A DNA stretch of 64,000 nucleotides, taken from JAZKFT01 sp040386335. GTDB lineage: Bacteria > Bacteroidota > Bacteroidia > Chitinophagales > Chitinophagaceae. Below the pieces are notes generated by a model. The model saw only the letters and a program-made list of their open reading frames with translations. It was not told the DNA's origin and did no database searches. The stretch lies in NCBI GenBank assembly GCA_040386335.1, contig JAZKFT010000012.1:124001-188000 (forward strand), in the 5' to 3' direction. This document shows, one piece after another, positions 27,142 through 36,272 of the stretch; position 1 is the stretch's first letter; each line of letters starts with the position of its first letter. A program made the position numbers and the translations under genes.

Positions 27142-29067
27142 TTATTTACCGGACTCAGCTACTTGTGCATCCGTATTAAAATTGTACATCCAGGCCCAGC
27201 CATGATTATCTCTTAGTGGTACAAACCCGGCCCTGTATTTTGCACAAATGGCGGGAGGCTGTCGTTCACCATTTACAATAAATTCCTTATCACTCAATTT
27301 AAAAGAAAGTTTTGTCTTGCTGCTTTTGATAATGCCATCCTTTACCATTTCTGCAATCAATTGACGCTCGTCCCGGGTAGTCGGATAACCCGCTTCATAG
27401 GGTCTGTAGGCTTGGTCATAAACTGTGTACATCGGGCTTACTGGCGTCGCAGTCATTTCTGTCCGGTTATTATTTACATTATTTGCACGTATAGAATCCA
27501 ACATCGCAGATTTCTTGTTGAGGATCGCTTGCTGTACATCTACGCTCCGTTGCCGGTCCGCGACTAACTCCTGTAACTGGCTGTACCTGCGTTCATCTTC
27601 CTCCGCCGTTAAAGCGGCCAGTTTTTTAAGTGCCGGCTCTTTTGCATTTGCTACTGAATTCGCAACATCATGCCCGTCGATTCTATTCAATGGCTTATCA
27701 ATAGCTGGTGGTTGGAAAATGGTAACCTTTTGGGCTTCAAATTGCTGGTCGCCTGTTACATCATAATCCGGGCTATTGTAGAATGAATACTGTTGATAGA
27801 TATTGCCCGGTTCTCTTAACAGGTTGGCATCAAGATGATTGGTGTGATTTATTTTTTGATAACTGGCTTCAGTTGGTGGTGACGGTTTGCAGACTTGTAA
27901 CCTGGGCAGACTGAATGCATCGGGAACCAATTGGTATGTGATGGAATCCATGCTGCCAGTCATGGATTCTGTTTGTGAAACCCCGATCAACGTTGAATCG
28001 GCAGCCCATTTTCCATTAACGGAGGCTGCAGATTTTATTGGTTGCTTACCGGGAAATGCCAGAACAAAGAAGGAGACAAAAAGGATTCCGACAAAGAGTA
28101 AAGCCCGCTCCAAACCGTTGAGTGATTTATTATTATTGGATAGGATACGTTTAACCCGCGCTGTTAATCCGCCACGCCTGCCCTGCAGGGCCATCGCGTA
28201 TGCAGGGGCGTGTAATTGGTATTCCTGGCAGGCCACCAGCGCCTTTATATAATTGACCTTGTTGCTGGTTTGCGCCACTGCTATATCATCGCAGCAATTT
28301 TCTCTTTCCACTTTTATCAATGCCGATATCCAAAGGACGGCCGGGTTGAAGAAGAACAGGATCTCCATACTGCTTTGCAGCAGGTTTACAATATAATCCC
28401 GCCGGAAAATATGCGCCAGTTCATGCACCAGGATGGCCTCTATTTCATTGGCTGGCAGGGCCGCAAGTAAGCCGGCAGGTACCAGGATCAATGGCTTCAA
28501 ATGACCGATCACCATTGGCACATTTGCGATTGCAGACTCCGCAATAGCTACCGGCCGCGTAATACCCAGCTGGAGCGCCAGCTCTTGTAATTTTTTCTGC
28601 CAGGTTTCGGGTGCCGGCATCACCGATTGGCGCCGGTAATAGCGCAAGCCCAACAAGCCGGTAGCCAACTGCAAACCGCGCATACATACAATAAGAAACC
28701 AAACCAGTACGATGATGGAGACATTGCGGTCTATAAAGCCGGCAATAGAATCTTTAAACGCGGGCGCGGCTAAGTTTGGTTCTGAGGGCTGAATAACAGG
28801 GTAACCCGGAATGCTTTGACTAGTCGTCAGCGTATTAACAATGCCGGTTTTTGAGCTGTTGATCTCAGTAACAAAACTTACAGTCATGGAAACCGCAAAC
28901 AAGGCAAGCGAGGCTATCAATAAATTGTAACGTTGAGCCGGTGGCCGCTTTCGTGTGGATACGATGATGCATGCCGCAACGGCTGCCAATATAAGTCCCT
29001 GCCACAAGGAATGGATCAGCGTGTTGCCGATGGCTTTAATAACATGTGCCGGTATGGATGTAAGCAT
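27142..29067 (-). CDS. BlaR1-type M56 membrane metallopeptidase
   Basis: 641 residues from the ATG at 29067. Several membrane helices lie in the first third (TLIHSLWQGLILAAVAACII; SIIVLVWFLIVCM). The zinc site is HELAH (H215-H219) with the downstream RENCCDD block providing the third ligand. Members sense a signal at the membrane and cleave the partner BlaI repressor. The C-terminal half is a long soluble region with no penicillin-binding domain, so the signal is not obviously a beta-lactam. It lies 34 bp after the BlaI gene, forming a two-gene regulatory unit followed by the barrel receptor. Confidence 0.92.
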   Translation of the reverse strand: MLTSIPAHVIKAIGNTLIHSLWQGLILAAVAACIIVSTRKRPPAQRYNLLIASLALFAVSMTVSFVTEINSSKTGIVNTLTTSQSIPGYPVIQPSEPNLAAPAFKDSIAGFIDRNVSIIVLVWFLIVCMRGLQLATGLLGLRYYRRQSVMPAPETWQKKLQELALQLGITRPVAIAESAIANVPMVIGHLKPLILVPAGLLAALPANEIEAILVHELAHIFRRDYIVNLLQSSMEILFFFNPAVLWISALIKVERENCCDDIAVAQTSNKVNYIKALVACQEYQLHAPAYAMALQGRRGGLTARVKRILSNNNKSLNGLERALLFVGILFVSFFVLAFPGKQPIKSAASVNGKWAADSTLIGVSQTESMTGSMDSITYQLVPDAFSLPRLQVCKPSPPTEASYQKINHTNHLDANLLREPGNIYQQYSFYNSPDYDVTGDQQFEAQKVTIFQPPAIDKPLNRIDGHDVANSVANAKEPALKKLAALTAEEDERRYSQLQELVADRQRSVDVQQAILNKKSAMLDSIRANNVNNNRTEMTATPVSPMYTVYDQAYRPYEAGYPTTRDERQLIAEMVKDGIIKSSKTKLSFKLSDKEFIVNGERQPPAICAKYRAGFVPLRDNHGWAWMYNFNTDAQVAESGK

Positions 29068-29101
29068 GAGTAAAGTCTGATGATATAAAAACAAGGGTGT
29101 C

Positions 29102-29458
29102 CTATTCGAGTTTTTTCAACATTTCTTTTATTTCGTCCAATTCCTGTTGCGAGTTTTTTTTGTTGCCCAGCAGCTGCAATACCAGTTTAGCGGCCGAGCC
29201 TTTATACATGGTGTCGATAAATTTATCCAGCAAATGGGCTTTCGTTTTTTGCTCTTCTTCCGCTACGCTGTAAACATGTTTCATTTGTGTTTCATCGCGT
29301 TTAAGAATGCCCTTATCTGCCATGATCTGCATCAGCTTTAGGGTGGAGGTATAATTTACCTCCCTGTTTAAATTCAGTTGGTCATTTACTGCCCTTACGG
29401 TGGAAGGACCTGCCTCCCACAACACCTGCAGTATTTCCAGCTCCGCTTTTGTCGGCAT
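29102..29458 (-). CDS. BlaI/MecI/CopY-family repressor
   Basis: 118 residues if started at the ATG at 29458 (MPTKAELEILQVLWEAGPST), the usual start of the family. An upstream in-frame ATG at 29494 would add 12 residues but coincides with the predicted transcription start, so it would make a leaderless message. The winged helix spans residues 1-70 (STVRAVNDQLNLNREVNYTS); the C-terminal helices dimerise. The protease of the next gene is expected to inactivate it by cleavage. An autoregulatory site is proposed at 29515-29542. Confidence 0.92.
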   Translation of the reverse strand: MPTKAELEILQVLWEAGPSTVRAVNDQLNLNREVNYTSTLKLMQIMADKGILKRDETQMKHVYSVAEEEQKTKAHLLDKFIDTMYKGSAAKLVLQLLGNKKNSQQELDEIKEMLKKLE

Positions 29459-29498
29459 TATTTTTCCGGTATTGTCACTTTCCTGTGTCTTCATATTT

Positions 29499-29542
29499 CA
29501 AAGGTAGGAAACTTTTCGTACGAACAAATAGGTAGACGAAAA
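29499..29542 (-). promoter_or_regulatory. Promoter with palindromic operator for the BlaI-M56 unit
   Basis: On the minus strand TTTG (plus-strand 29525-29528) and TACCTTTG (29499-29506) are spaced by 18 nt, close to the Bacteroidota consensus. The spacer contains the perfect palindrome TTCGTACGAA (29515-29524). TTTTCGT (29513-29519) and ACGAAAA (29536-29542) form a wider inverted repeat around the -33 box. This fits autorepression by BlaI. The remaining gap to 29769 shows nothing else. Confidence 0.6.
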
Positions 29543-29769
29543 TAAATGATGTTTATTGTGAGCGGGCGAAGTCCGCGGCAGTTTTTTCGGACATGATTAT
29601 ACTGAACCGTCACAGGCTAACAGCTGCGGCAGCGGCAAATGTTTGCTTGAAAGCGATAAATGACGTGGGAATTTGATCTCCATCCTTAAAGGCAGGACGG
29701 ATGATGTTTATAAGTTGGAGGTATATTTAACGATTATTGACAACCAGGTCCTTAATTTATTGTCCTGAA

Positions 29770-30192
29770 CTAAAGGGATTGTTTCCTCTTTACTGCCGTA
29801 ATGATCATTTTCTCCAGGATTTTTAAGTCAATATCTTCCAGCTTGTTGATATAGAGACAGCCAACCCCGGTTTTATGTTTACCAAGTTTAGCCAGGTCCT
29901 CGGCATATCGTTGTATATCAAGCGCAAGATGTAATGACAGATTAGCCTTACGTGGTGAAAAACCAATTTTGAACCAATCAACTTCCCGGCCCGTAGCAGG
30001 GCTCTTATATCTTTGGTCCCCAAAACCTATCATTGAACTACCCCACATTTTCGGTGTTTCCTTAGTAGCTTTTTCCATCATTTTAAGTACCACCTCGCTG
30101 TCTTTGCGCTTTTGCTCATCGGGAATGCTGTCAATAAAATCAGCAACACTGTTGGCTGTTGGCTTTGTTTTAATTTCTGCTAGTTTTCCCAT
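29770..30192 (-). CDS. DUF1801 protein
   Basis: 140 residues from the ATG at 30192. The DUF1801/YdhG-like pattern is SVADFIDSIPDEQKRKDSEV, ETPKMWGSSMIGFGDQRYKS, then GFSPRKANLSLHLALDIQRY and a C-terminal KTGVGCLYINKLEDIDLKIL. These small alpha/beta proteins resemble frataxin-fold domains and have no settled role. A second DUF1801 paralogue is found at 34347. Confidence 0.85.
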   Translation of the reverse strand: MGKLAEIKTKPTANSVADFIDSIPDEQKRKDSEVVLKMMEKATKETPKMWGSSMIGFGDQRYKSPATGREVDWFKIGFSPRKANLSLHLALDIQRYAEDLAKLGKHKTGVGCLYINKLEDIDLKILEKMIITAVKRKQSL

Positions 30193-30379
30193 ATGACTGA
30201 TTTTAGAATTGAGAGTGCTACATCCAAATATATACACCATTAAACTGTATTCCAAATTTGTATGACCAGCATTGAAAGCAGTTTGTCAGAACTAATTTTT
30301 CCGGGAAGAGCCAGCTTTTACATGCCATCCCTCAGGCAATAAAACACAAGGGAAAAGAAATGGATCACGCCGTTTAGGT

Positions 30380-32050
30380 TTAATTATTGGGGAACAGTTT
30401 GTTGGCCATCTTCTTATCATGACCATACACATCGTCCCTGAAATTTAGTATGCCGTTCCCATCAACCCAGCAGGTAAAATAGGTGATGTAAACAGGAATT
30501 GTCTGCTTTAATTTCACAACCTGTTCATTATTACTGTTCATAGCAGTATGTATTTTTTCTGCAGTCCATAACGGATCGTTCCGCAACACATAATTGGCCA
30601 TTTTTTCAGCATCTTGCAACCTGATACATCCATGGCTAAATGCTCTTGTTTTTGCATCGAAGAGACTTTTTGCCTCTGTATCGTGCAAGTAAATATCGTA
30701 GCTGTTCGGAAACAGGAATTTCACTTTTCCGAGGGCGTTTCCGGGACCGGGGCGCTGCCTTATCACCGGAGGATCCGTTTGTTTACCCACGATTTCCATA
30801 TTATGTTTTTTTAAATACCCGGGGTCTCTTTTCATTGCAGGAACTGTTTCTTTCTTTACGATGCTTTGCGGCAGGTTCCAATAGGGACTGAATACCACCT
30901 GGTTGAGATCGCCGGCAAACATCATCGTGCGGGTGCCTTCGTCACCGGCGATGATTTTCATTTCCAGCGATTTGCCCGTGTCTTGATGCACTTTTAGCAG
31001 GAACTCAGGGATGTTCACCTGTATGTAGTTAGCGGGTAATGTTTCCGGAAGCCAAAGCATCCTGTTCATATTGCTGATCAGCTGGCTTAAACGCAGGGTG
31101 GGAGATGTATTCAGGTCTTTAATAACCCCCGCTGTGATCATACCATCTGCCTTCCAGCCATGGACCAACTGGAAATCTTTTATGGCTGTTTCGAGGGTGT
31201 CGCCAAAACGGGCACTGGTATCAGATGCCGGCAAGTAGCCCATCATTTGTAGACGCTTTTTAACACCCGTAACAATAGGGGAGGACAGCCCTTTTTTTAA
31301 GGGGCCTTTTATTTTTAATGTATCCCAGTTGCCTGACTTTGCCATACCCAACCAGGTAGCCAACGCCTTCCTCAGCAAATGATATGGATTTCTTCCCGTA
31401 TCTGTTGCGGTACGCCCTGGTAGTAATTGTAAGATGGAGTCTGCCATGATCGCCGGATCCATTTTCCTGGAGGGAAGCAACTGCCATAATGGTACGCCGG
31501 CTATCATATGTTTATTACCGGCATCCTGGCGGAACTTTAGAAATTTTTGTGTCAGGGCGATCTCGGACTGTGCCCAGGAAGAATCTGCCGGGATGATAGT
31601 CATGGAATCAGTGGCGTTTAGCAATGTGTCCATTTGCAGAATAAGGGCCTTGTCTTTTTCTCCTTCTTTTTCCATTCCATGATAGGTATATGCATTCCAG
31701 AAATTCATGGCTTCCGCAGTAACACCATCTGTTGAAAACCAGGCGTACCCGAAATTCCGGGGATTGTAGAAATTCCGGAGCGCTACCGCTTCCTGGTCCG
31801 GTAATTTTTTATTTACTATATAGCTTTCCAGCACGTTGCTATCCAGGAATAACTGGTTGTACGCATTGGCCGGAGTGATGGTAATATCCCGTGCAACAGG
31901 TAAGTCGTTTGATCCGGATGGATCGTCCGTCCGGCCGGTACCGGAATTATCAATAGAAGAATCTGTGCGGCCGGTGGTTTGCCTGGTTTCCGTTTGGTTG
32001 CAAGACAATAGTAATAAAATAGCAAGTGAGAGGAAGAATAGTGTTTTCAT
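30380..32050 (-). CDS. L,D-transpeptidase (YcbB-like) lipoprotein
   Basis: 556 residues; the ATG at 32050 begins a lipoprotein signal (MKTLFFLSLAILLLLSC), while upstream in-frame codons lack coding character. A peptidoglycan-binding domain is seen around 260-330 (SSPIVTGVKKRLQMMGYLPA). The YkuD catalytic domain follows (VVFSPYWNLPQSIVKKETVP), with the active-site Cys in SHGCIRLQDAEKM near residue 475. These enzymes form 3-3 cross-links or attach proteins to peptidoglycan in the periplasm. It may be co-transcribed with the NlpC/P60 gene just upstream, which would pair a cross-linking with a cutting enzyme. Confidence 0.92.
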   Translation of the reverse strand: MKTLFFLSLAILLLLSCNQTETRQTTGRTDSSIDNSGTGRTDDPSGSNDLPVARDITITPANAYNQLFLDSNVLESYIVNKKLPDQEAVALRNFYNPRNFGYAWFSTDGVTAEAMNFWNAYTYHGMEKEGEKDKALILQMDTLLNATDSMTIIPADSSWAQSEIALTQKFLKFRQDAGNKHMIAGVPLWQLLPSRKMDPAIMADSILQLLPGRTATDTGRNPYHLLRKALATWLGMAKSGNWDTLKIKGPLKKGLSSPIVTGVKKRLQMMGYLPASDTSARFGDTLETAIKDFQLVHGWKADGMITAGVIKDLNTSPTLRLSQLISNMNRMLWLPETLPANYIQVNIPEFLLKVHQDTGKSLEMKIIAGDEGTRTMMFAGDLNQVVFSPYWNLPQSIVKKETVPAMKRDPGYLKKHNMEIVGKQTDPPVIRQRPGPGNALGKVKFLFPNSYDIYLHDTEAKSLFDAKTRAFSHGCIRLQDAEKMANYVLRNDPLWTAEKIHTAMNSNNEQVVKLKQTIPVYITYFTCWVDGNGILNFRDDVYGHDKKMANKLFPNN

Positions 32051-32259
32051 AAATAAATTTGTACAAATACTATGCCCTGCGGTTGGTAGAAATAGCCAAT
32101 GCGACACACATGCCGCTGTAAGAGGTAGCAGCCTATCAAAACTCATTTCCTGCATGGAAAAATGACTGGAATGCCTTCTTTCATATAAGTGTGAAAATGA
32201 AAAAACAGCGTTTGTTATCTCCAAATGGGGAACAGATTCAACAGGATCATAACCCCTTA

Positions 32260-32865
32260 TTAAAGCGAGTCGTTGCCTGGAAATACCCTCAACACCTTTA
32301 CAAAACGTTGTAAGTAGTTTTTACTAAGTGGCGATGTAGTAACACCATAGGCTTTACCCGATGTAGAATGGATAAAGGTACATTCGCCATTTTGATTGGA
32401 ACTGATAATGCCCATATGCCCGACTTTACGGAAAGTGCTGTCCACTTCTGTGCCCGTAAACAATATAATATCGCCGGGTTTGGCTTCCGGCAGGCTGATT
32501 TCTCTTTCTATATCGGTGAAGCCAATAGACGAGCGGGGAACGGCAATATTAAAATGGTTAAAAACATAGGTGATAAATCCCGAGCAATCGAAGCCGTTAG
32601 CGGGGTCAGTGGAACCGTAGAGATAAGGTGTGCCGGTAAGGGTGTTGGCAAAAGCCAGCAAGACCTCCGGGGAGGTAGTGTCGGTATTTATATGCACAGA
32701 ACCAGCCGGGAAAACCAGCGGTAGCGCCTGCTGCAACTTTTGAATAGTATCATCCAATATAATTCGGGTGTTATCTGTTACCGGTCCTTTGTCGGGTACG
32801 CTGGATTCGTTGGTTTGACAAGCTGCAAACAATACCAGTTGGACAATAATGATCATGTAGCGCAT
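32260..32865 (-). CDS. NlpC/P60 (C40) peptidoglycan endopeptidase lipoprotein
   Basis: 201 residues from the ATG at 32865 (lipobox LFAAC, Cys16). The catalytic Cys94 is in NGFDCSGFITYVF, His150 in KVGHMGIISS and a third polar residue, H166, in FIHSTSGKAYG. C40 enzymes cut the stem peptide, usually between D-Glu and the diamino acid. The 209-bp gap to the transpeptidase gene holds no recognised signal, so co-transcription is likely but not shown. Confidence 0.92.
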   Translation of the reverse strand: MRYMIIIVQLVLFAACQTNESSVPDKGPVTDNTRIILDDTIQKLQQALPLVFPAGSVHINTDTTSPEVLLAFANTLTGTPYLYGSTDPANGFDCSGFITYVFNHFNIAVPRSSIGFTDIEREISLPEAKPGDIILFTGTEVDSTFRKVGHMGIISSNQNGECTFIHSTSGKAYGVTTSPLSKNYLQRFVKVLRVFPGNDSL

Positions 32866-32968
32866 AAACGACCATAGGCAAGAATCAAACCAATACACCA
32901 ACGGCCTGCTGAATCAATTGAAAAACACTGGGAAGCGTTGGCGGATTTTGAATGATATTTTGTTGGAT

Positions 32969-33145
32969 TTAATTATCCGGAATTTCCGGTTCCACCAATT
33001 TTGTCAATTTATCCAGCGAGTCTTGCCAGCCTAAATAGCACATATCAGCCGGTATCATTTCGGGAATGCCTTCTTGCGTAACCTTAAGTTCGGTTCCGGC
33101 TGAAACTTTTTTGATCCAGGCCTTCGCCAGGCCGTACAATGCCTT
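32969..33145 (-). pseudogene. C-terminal remnant of an SRPBCC-family gene
   Basis: The minus strand reads KALYGLAKAWIKKVSAGTEL, then KVTQEGIPEMIPADMCYLGW, then QDSLDKLTKLVEPEIPDN and a TAA. This is the characteristic C-terminus of SRPBCC/AHSA1-like proteins, about 58 codons with no start and no N-terminal two thirds. It begins directly after the TAA (33146-33148) of the next gene upstream and is in the same reading frame, so a single stop codon separates the two. It looks like a deletion or insertion junction that joined an unrelated gene to a truncated one. Confidence 0.75.
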
Positions 33146-33859
33146 TTATGGAAAACTGTTCGTTTGAAGTAACTGGTGCTTAAATCCGGATCTGGCGACG
33201 AAAGGCTCTGGCATTTGCAAAGCTTCCACCGTTTTGTCACCCAACTTGTCTGCAATGTATAGCAGCAAAGTATGTTCTTCGATAGTAGTGGACTGCACTG
33301 GCGTTGATCTTGAGTCTATTCCCCAGATACCACAATCCCAGCATTGAGTCCAATACCATTTGCTTATAAAAACTTGTGGATCTACCGTTTCGATTGTTAC
33401 CTGCGTGTGCTCTTTGTCAATACTTTTTAGTTTCAGAACAAATGGCGTATAGTAAGGGAGAGGTGTACCATATTCATGATATACAGGCGAATCCCATGGG
33501 CGACCACCGTCTATGATAACATCATTTTCTGTACCGGGCTTTTTAAAATCATAGCAGAATTTGCCATAGCAATATGCACCATCTTTTGCTGTTTTGCTAT
33601 TGAGAAAAATCTGCGGTAAGTTAACAAAGCCATAATGCCGGAAGACCCGCTCCAGGTAGGGATTTTCAAACTGTGATCCAAACCGGAATAGTGCTACCAA
33701 TGTGTCTTTCAATAAATTGGGAGGCAGATGAAAAATATGGCTTGTGCCGTTTGGGGATGCAAGTACTTTTATTTCAACTTTTACCGTTCCCTTTGTCGCG
33801 CCGGTAATTGAAAAGACAAAAGCAAAAATGCAAAAAGCAACTATTTTGACTGTATGCAT
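33146..33859 (-). CDS. Hypothetical exported protein
   Basis: 237 residues from the ATG at 33859 (MHTVKIVAFCIFAFVFSITG), a good signal peptide. The mature part is beta-rich (HTQVTIETVDPQVFISKWYW) with several cysteines (WTQCWDCGIWG, GAYCYGKFCYDF) that could form disulfides in the periplasm. No family was recognised. The last residues (HQLLQTNSFP) adjoin an in-frame SRPBCC remnant, so the natural C-terminus may have been altered. Confidence 0.6.
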   Translation of the reverse strand: MHTVKIVAFCIFAFVFSITGATKGTVKVEIKVLASPNGTSHIFHLPPNLLKDTLVALFRFGSQFENPYLERVFRHYGFVNLPQIFLNSKTAKDGAYCYGKFCYDFKKPGTENDVIIDGGRPWDSPVYHEYGTPLPYYTPFVLKLKSIDKEHTQVTIETVDPQVFISKWYWTQCWDCGIWGIDSRSTPVQSTTIEEHTLLLYIADKLGDKTVEALQMPEPFVARSGFKHQLLQTNSFP

Positions 33860-33951
33860 GGGTGTTGTAACTTGGGGAGAAGAATGTGAGGTCGTGGTAG
33901 CAGATAGTTGAATGAAGTTATCTGGCAGCATGAGGGGTTGTTTAGACAGAA

Positions 33952-34317
33952 CTACCCAACCCGCAATATCTTCTCCATCTTACGCCCCTTCGCCAGTTCA
34001 TCCACCAGCTTATCTAAATACCTTGTCTGTTTTGTTAACTGATTTTCGATTTCTTCTATCCGGTAGCCGCAGATGAGACCCGTGATCAGGTGCGCATTAG
34101 GGTTCAATGTAGCGTCAGCGAAGAATTTTTCAAACGTTACTTTTTCGTCAATGAGTTTTTGCAGTTTTTTTTCACTGTAGCCAGTGAGCCACTCGATTAC
34201 CTGGTGGAGTTCTTCTTTTGTTCTGCCTTTACCCACCACTTTTGTAACATAATGTGGGTATACCGAGGCGAATGTCATTTTTGCAATACGTTCGTCGTGA
34301 TGGCTTGTGGAGGTCAT
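33952..34317 (-). CDS. DUF2200 protein
   Basis: 121 residues matching the DUF2200 pattern end to end: RIAKMTFASVYPHYVTKVVG, KGRTKEELHQVIEWLTGYSE, TLNPNAHLITGLICGYRIEE and a basic tail LAKGRKMEKILRVG. Family members are small cytosolic proteins of unknown function. It sits among other small proteins (DUF1801, ABM-like, VOC). Confidence 0.88.
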   Translation of the reverse strand: MTSTSHHDERIAKMTFASVYPHYVTKVVGKGRTKEELHQVIEWLTGYSEKKLQKLIDEKVTFEKFFADATLNPNAHLITGLICGYRIEEIENQLTKQTRYLDKLVDELAKGRKMEKILRVG

Positions 34318-34346
34318 AACTTTTTTTTAATAGTTCGTATCGCAAT

Positions 34347-34775
34347 TTATTTCAACCTTTCCAACCGGCCTTTTCTTTTCACAATATTTTTATAATCCCA
34401 CTGAATATCCTTGGATTTTTTCAGCCAGCGTTTCAGGTCTTTTGTATTGATTTGATCGGGATCCGTGTAAAAAACAGAGGCGTCTTTAAATTTTTTAGCC
34501 GGCACATTTAATGCATCTTCTCCAAAATCCGCCCCACTCCAAAACATCAGGCGCAACCCTGGTTTTTGTTTACTGTAACCAACAATTGGATTCCCGTCTA
34601 AAAACCAAACAGGATGGGCATGCCAGATTTTGCTTTCTGCCTGTTTCAGTTCGTGGTCAATAGTTGCTGCAAGAAGATCGCAGATTTCTTTGTCAACTAT
34701 TTCCTGATTGTCGTTATATGCCTGGATTGCGTCGTTCATAGCTGTTTGTAAAATGTGGTTTTGAATGGATGGCAT
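34347..34775 (-). CDS. DUF1801-family protein
   Basis: 142 residues from the ATG at 34775 (MPSIQNHILQ). Typical blocks are KIWHAHPVWFLDGNPIVGYS, PGLRLMFWSGADFGEDALNV and DLKRWLKKSKDIQWDYKNIV. It is a distant paralogue of the gene at 29770. Function unknown. A hairpin lies directly upstream of the start codon and the DUF2200 gene follows after 29 bp. Confidence 0.83.
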   Translation of the reverse strand: MPSIQNHILQTAMNDAIQAYNDNQEIVDKEICDLLAATIDHELKQAESKIWHAHPVWFLDGNPIVGYSKQKPGLRLMFWSGADFGEDALNVPAKKFKDASVFYTDPDQINTKDLKRWLKKSKDIQWDYKNIVKRKGRLERLK

Positions 34776-34776
34776 A

Positions 34777-34794
34777 GTTCGTGTCCCCACGAAC
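34777..34794. repeat. Short hairpin GTTCGTG-TCCC-CACGAAC
   Basis: A perfect 7-bp inverted repeat with a 4-nt loop, one base from the start codon of the DUF1801 gene. It shares the core CGTGTCYC and its closing CACG with the hairpin at 36804 read on the minus strand, although the stems differ. It may be a mobile palindrome or a translational control hairpin. Confidence 0.65.
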
Positions 34795-34974
34795 CATACT
34801 CCGCCCTGATAAAAAGCTGCTACGGAGTTTATACCTCAACAACCATAACGATAGGACATTATTCCTACCTTGGTTCCACATCCCGACCATGACAGCACGG
34901 GCAATATGCATGGCATCTGATTATCATTTTGATCGGGGTGATTGGGCCTGCACCACTGCGGAACAACGATTGTT

Positions 34975-35241
34975 TTACGTTGGTACTTCCATCGAAAGAA
35001 TGATGGGATCCTGAACGGTGTGGCGGTCTTTCGCCTCCTGTATATTGGGATCGTTCATGATAGCTCCCAGGGCTTCCATATCGGTTACTTCTAACACCAG
35101 GACTACTGATGTAGGATCATCCTGGTCCTGGAAGGTTTTAAAGCCGGATACGGCAGGAGCAAAAAGATTAACCCTGTCTTCATGGCCCTGGAGCCATGTT
35201 TCAAAATCACCTACTTTGTGTCGAATCACTACTGTTGGCAT
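34975..35241 (-). CDS. Small dimeric alpha/beta-barrel-like protein (ABM-like)
   Basis: 88 residues: MPTVVIRHKVGDFETWLQGH, GFKTFQDQDDPTSVVLVLEV, MEALGAIMNDPNIQEAKDRH. The alternation of strands and helices and the length fit the ferredoxin-like dimeric barrel of antibiotic-biosynthesis-monooxygenase-type proteins. No cofactor residues are evident and the substrate is unknown. Confidence 0.7.
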   Translation of the reverse strand: MPTVVIRHKVGDFETWLQGHEDRVNLFAPAVSGFKTFQDQDDPTSVVLVLEVTDMEALGAIMNDPNIQEAKDRHTVQDPIILSMEVPT

Positions 35242-35334
35242 GATAACTTGTTTTAGTGATGAATAATGAGAATCTTGAAGGAGGATAAAGCTATAAAGAA
35301 AAATGGTTTTGTTTTAGGGAGAATTTACGTGTCA

Positions 35335-36027
35335 TTAAAGATGCTCTAAGAACTGAACTACCTTTTCAAGATCCTCCCTGTTATTGAAGTCTACCTTATT
35401 TTCTTTTAAATAAGCTTCAATGACTCGTTGTTCTTTTGGAAAAAGCAGCACCAGGTTTTTTTTGAGCGCCGGAACAAAGTGGTTGTATTTATCGCCGAAA
35501 AAATATTGTTTTCCTTTTCTGATCACCACGTCCTCGTTTGGTATCAAATTAAAAATCCTTCCGTTGGCATTAAAAGAGGTGATAGAATTAGTGGCTGCAC
35601 TAGTGCTGGACGTATTATAAGCGACAATTTTCTTCTTGTCTTCAAAAAACCATGCTTGTTTCTCAGCCAGTTTGATCAGCTTATTACCTGCAACAAGCCT
35701 TACCCATCCCTGGTCAAAGTAAAAGCTGTCTTTATCAATGTGAATGGATTGGATGGTCCCTTCATCTGACAGGGCAAGCGTATCGCCTTTGGGGTTCAGA
35801 AAATGCATTTCATCAACGAGGCGGCTGTAGTTCAGTTTAGCCACAGCCCTGGTTCCATGCCTGAAGAAAACTTCACCTTTTGTGAATTCGGGATAATAAA
35901 ATATATCCGTAGTCGTAAGGGCATCCTTGATGTTGCTTCCTGCCTTTACAGTAACGGATGATGTGTCCTGGGCATTTAGCCCGCTGTAACCCATTGAAAC
36001 AAACAACAATAACAAAAGTGCTTTCAT
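35335..36027 (-). CDS. Hypothetical exported protein
   Basis: 230 residues with a signal peptide (MKALLLLLFVSMGYSGLNAQ). The body alternates strands and turns (GEVFFRHGTRAVAKLNYSRL, NGRIFNLIPNEDVVIRKGKQ), and the last 60 residues are helical and charged (KEQRVIEAYLKENKVDFNNR). This layout is common for Bacteroidota periplasmic proteins of unknown function. No close family was recognised. Confidence 0.65.
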   Translation of the reverse strand: MKALLLLLFVSMGYSGLNAQDTSSVTVKAGSNIKDALTTTDIFYYPEFTKGEVFFRHGTRAVAKLNYSRLVDEMHFLNPKGDTLALSDEGTIQSIHIDKDSFYFDQGWVRLVAGNKLIKLAEKQAWFFEDKKKIVAYNTSSTSAATNSITSFNANGRIFNLIPNEDVVIRKGKQYFFGDKYNHFVPALKKNLVLLFPKEQRVIEAYLKENKVDFNNREDLEKVVQFLEHL

Positions 36028-36272
36028 GGTTTAATGATTATACAGTTTGAATTTAATTGAATTTATAGGCTACCTGTTACATCACGGAGACAAAAAAGTC
36101 CAGCCGTTGGATTTTGGTTGCAGCTTACTCAAATATAAGCGTCACTAACGTATATGCCAAAGCGTCACCGCAACTAAGGCAAGGGCTTTTAAAAAATGTT
36201 TTCGTTTTATGGGAATGTCCGGGTATTGCTTTGTTGTTGCTGGCAGGGTTTCCATTTAACGATGGCCGGGAT

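Noticed and set aside
27142..29494. A beta-lactam resistance sensor system
   Set aside because: The M56 protein has no penicillin-binding domain and no beta-lactamase gene is next to it.
33055..33255. 66-codon minus-strand frame across the exported protein and SRPBCC junction
   Set aside because: It is an alternate frame; the in-frame SRPBCC remnant has the recognisable protein sequence.
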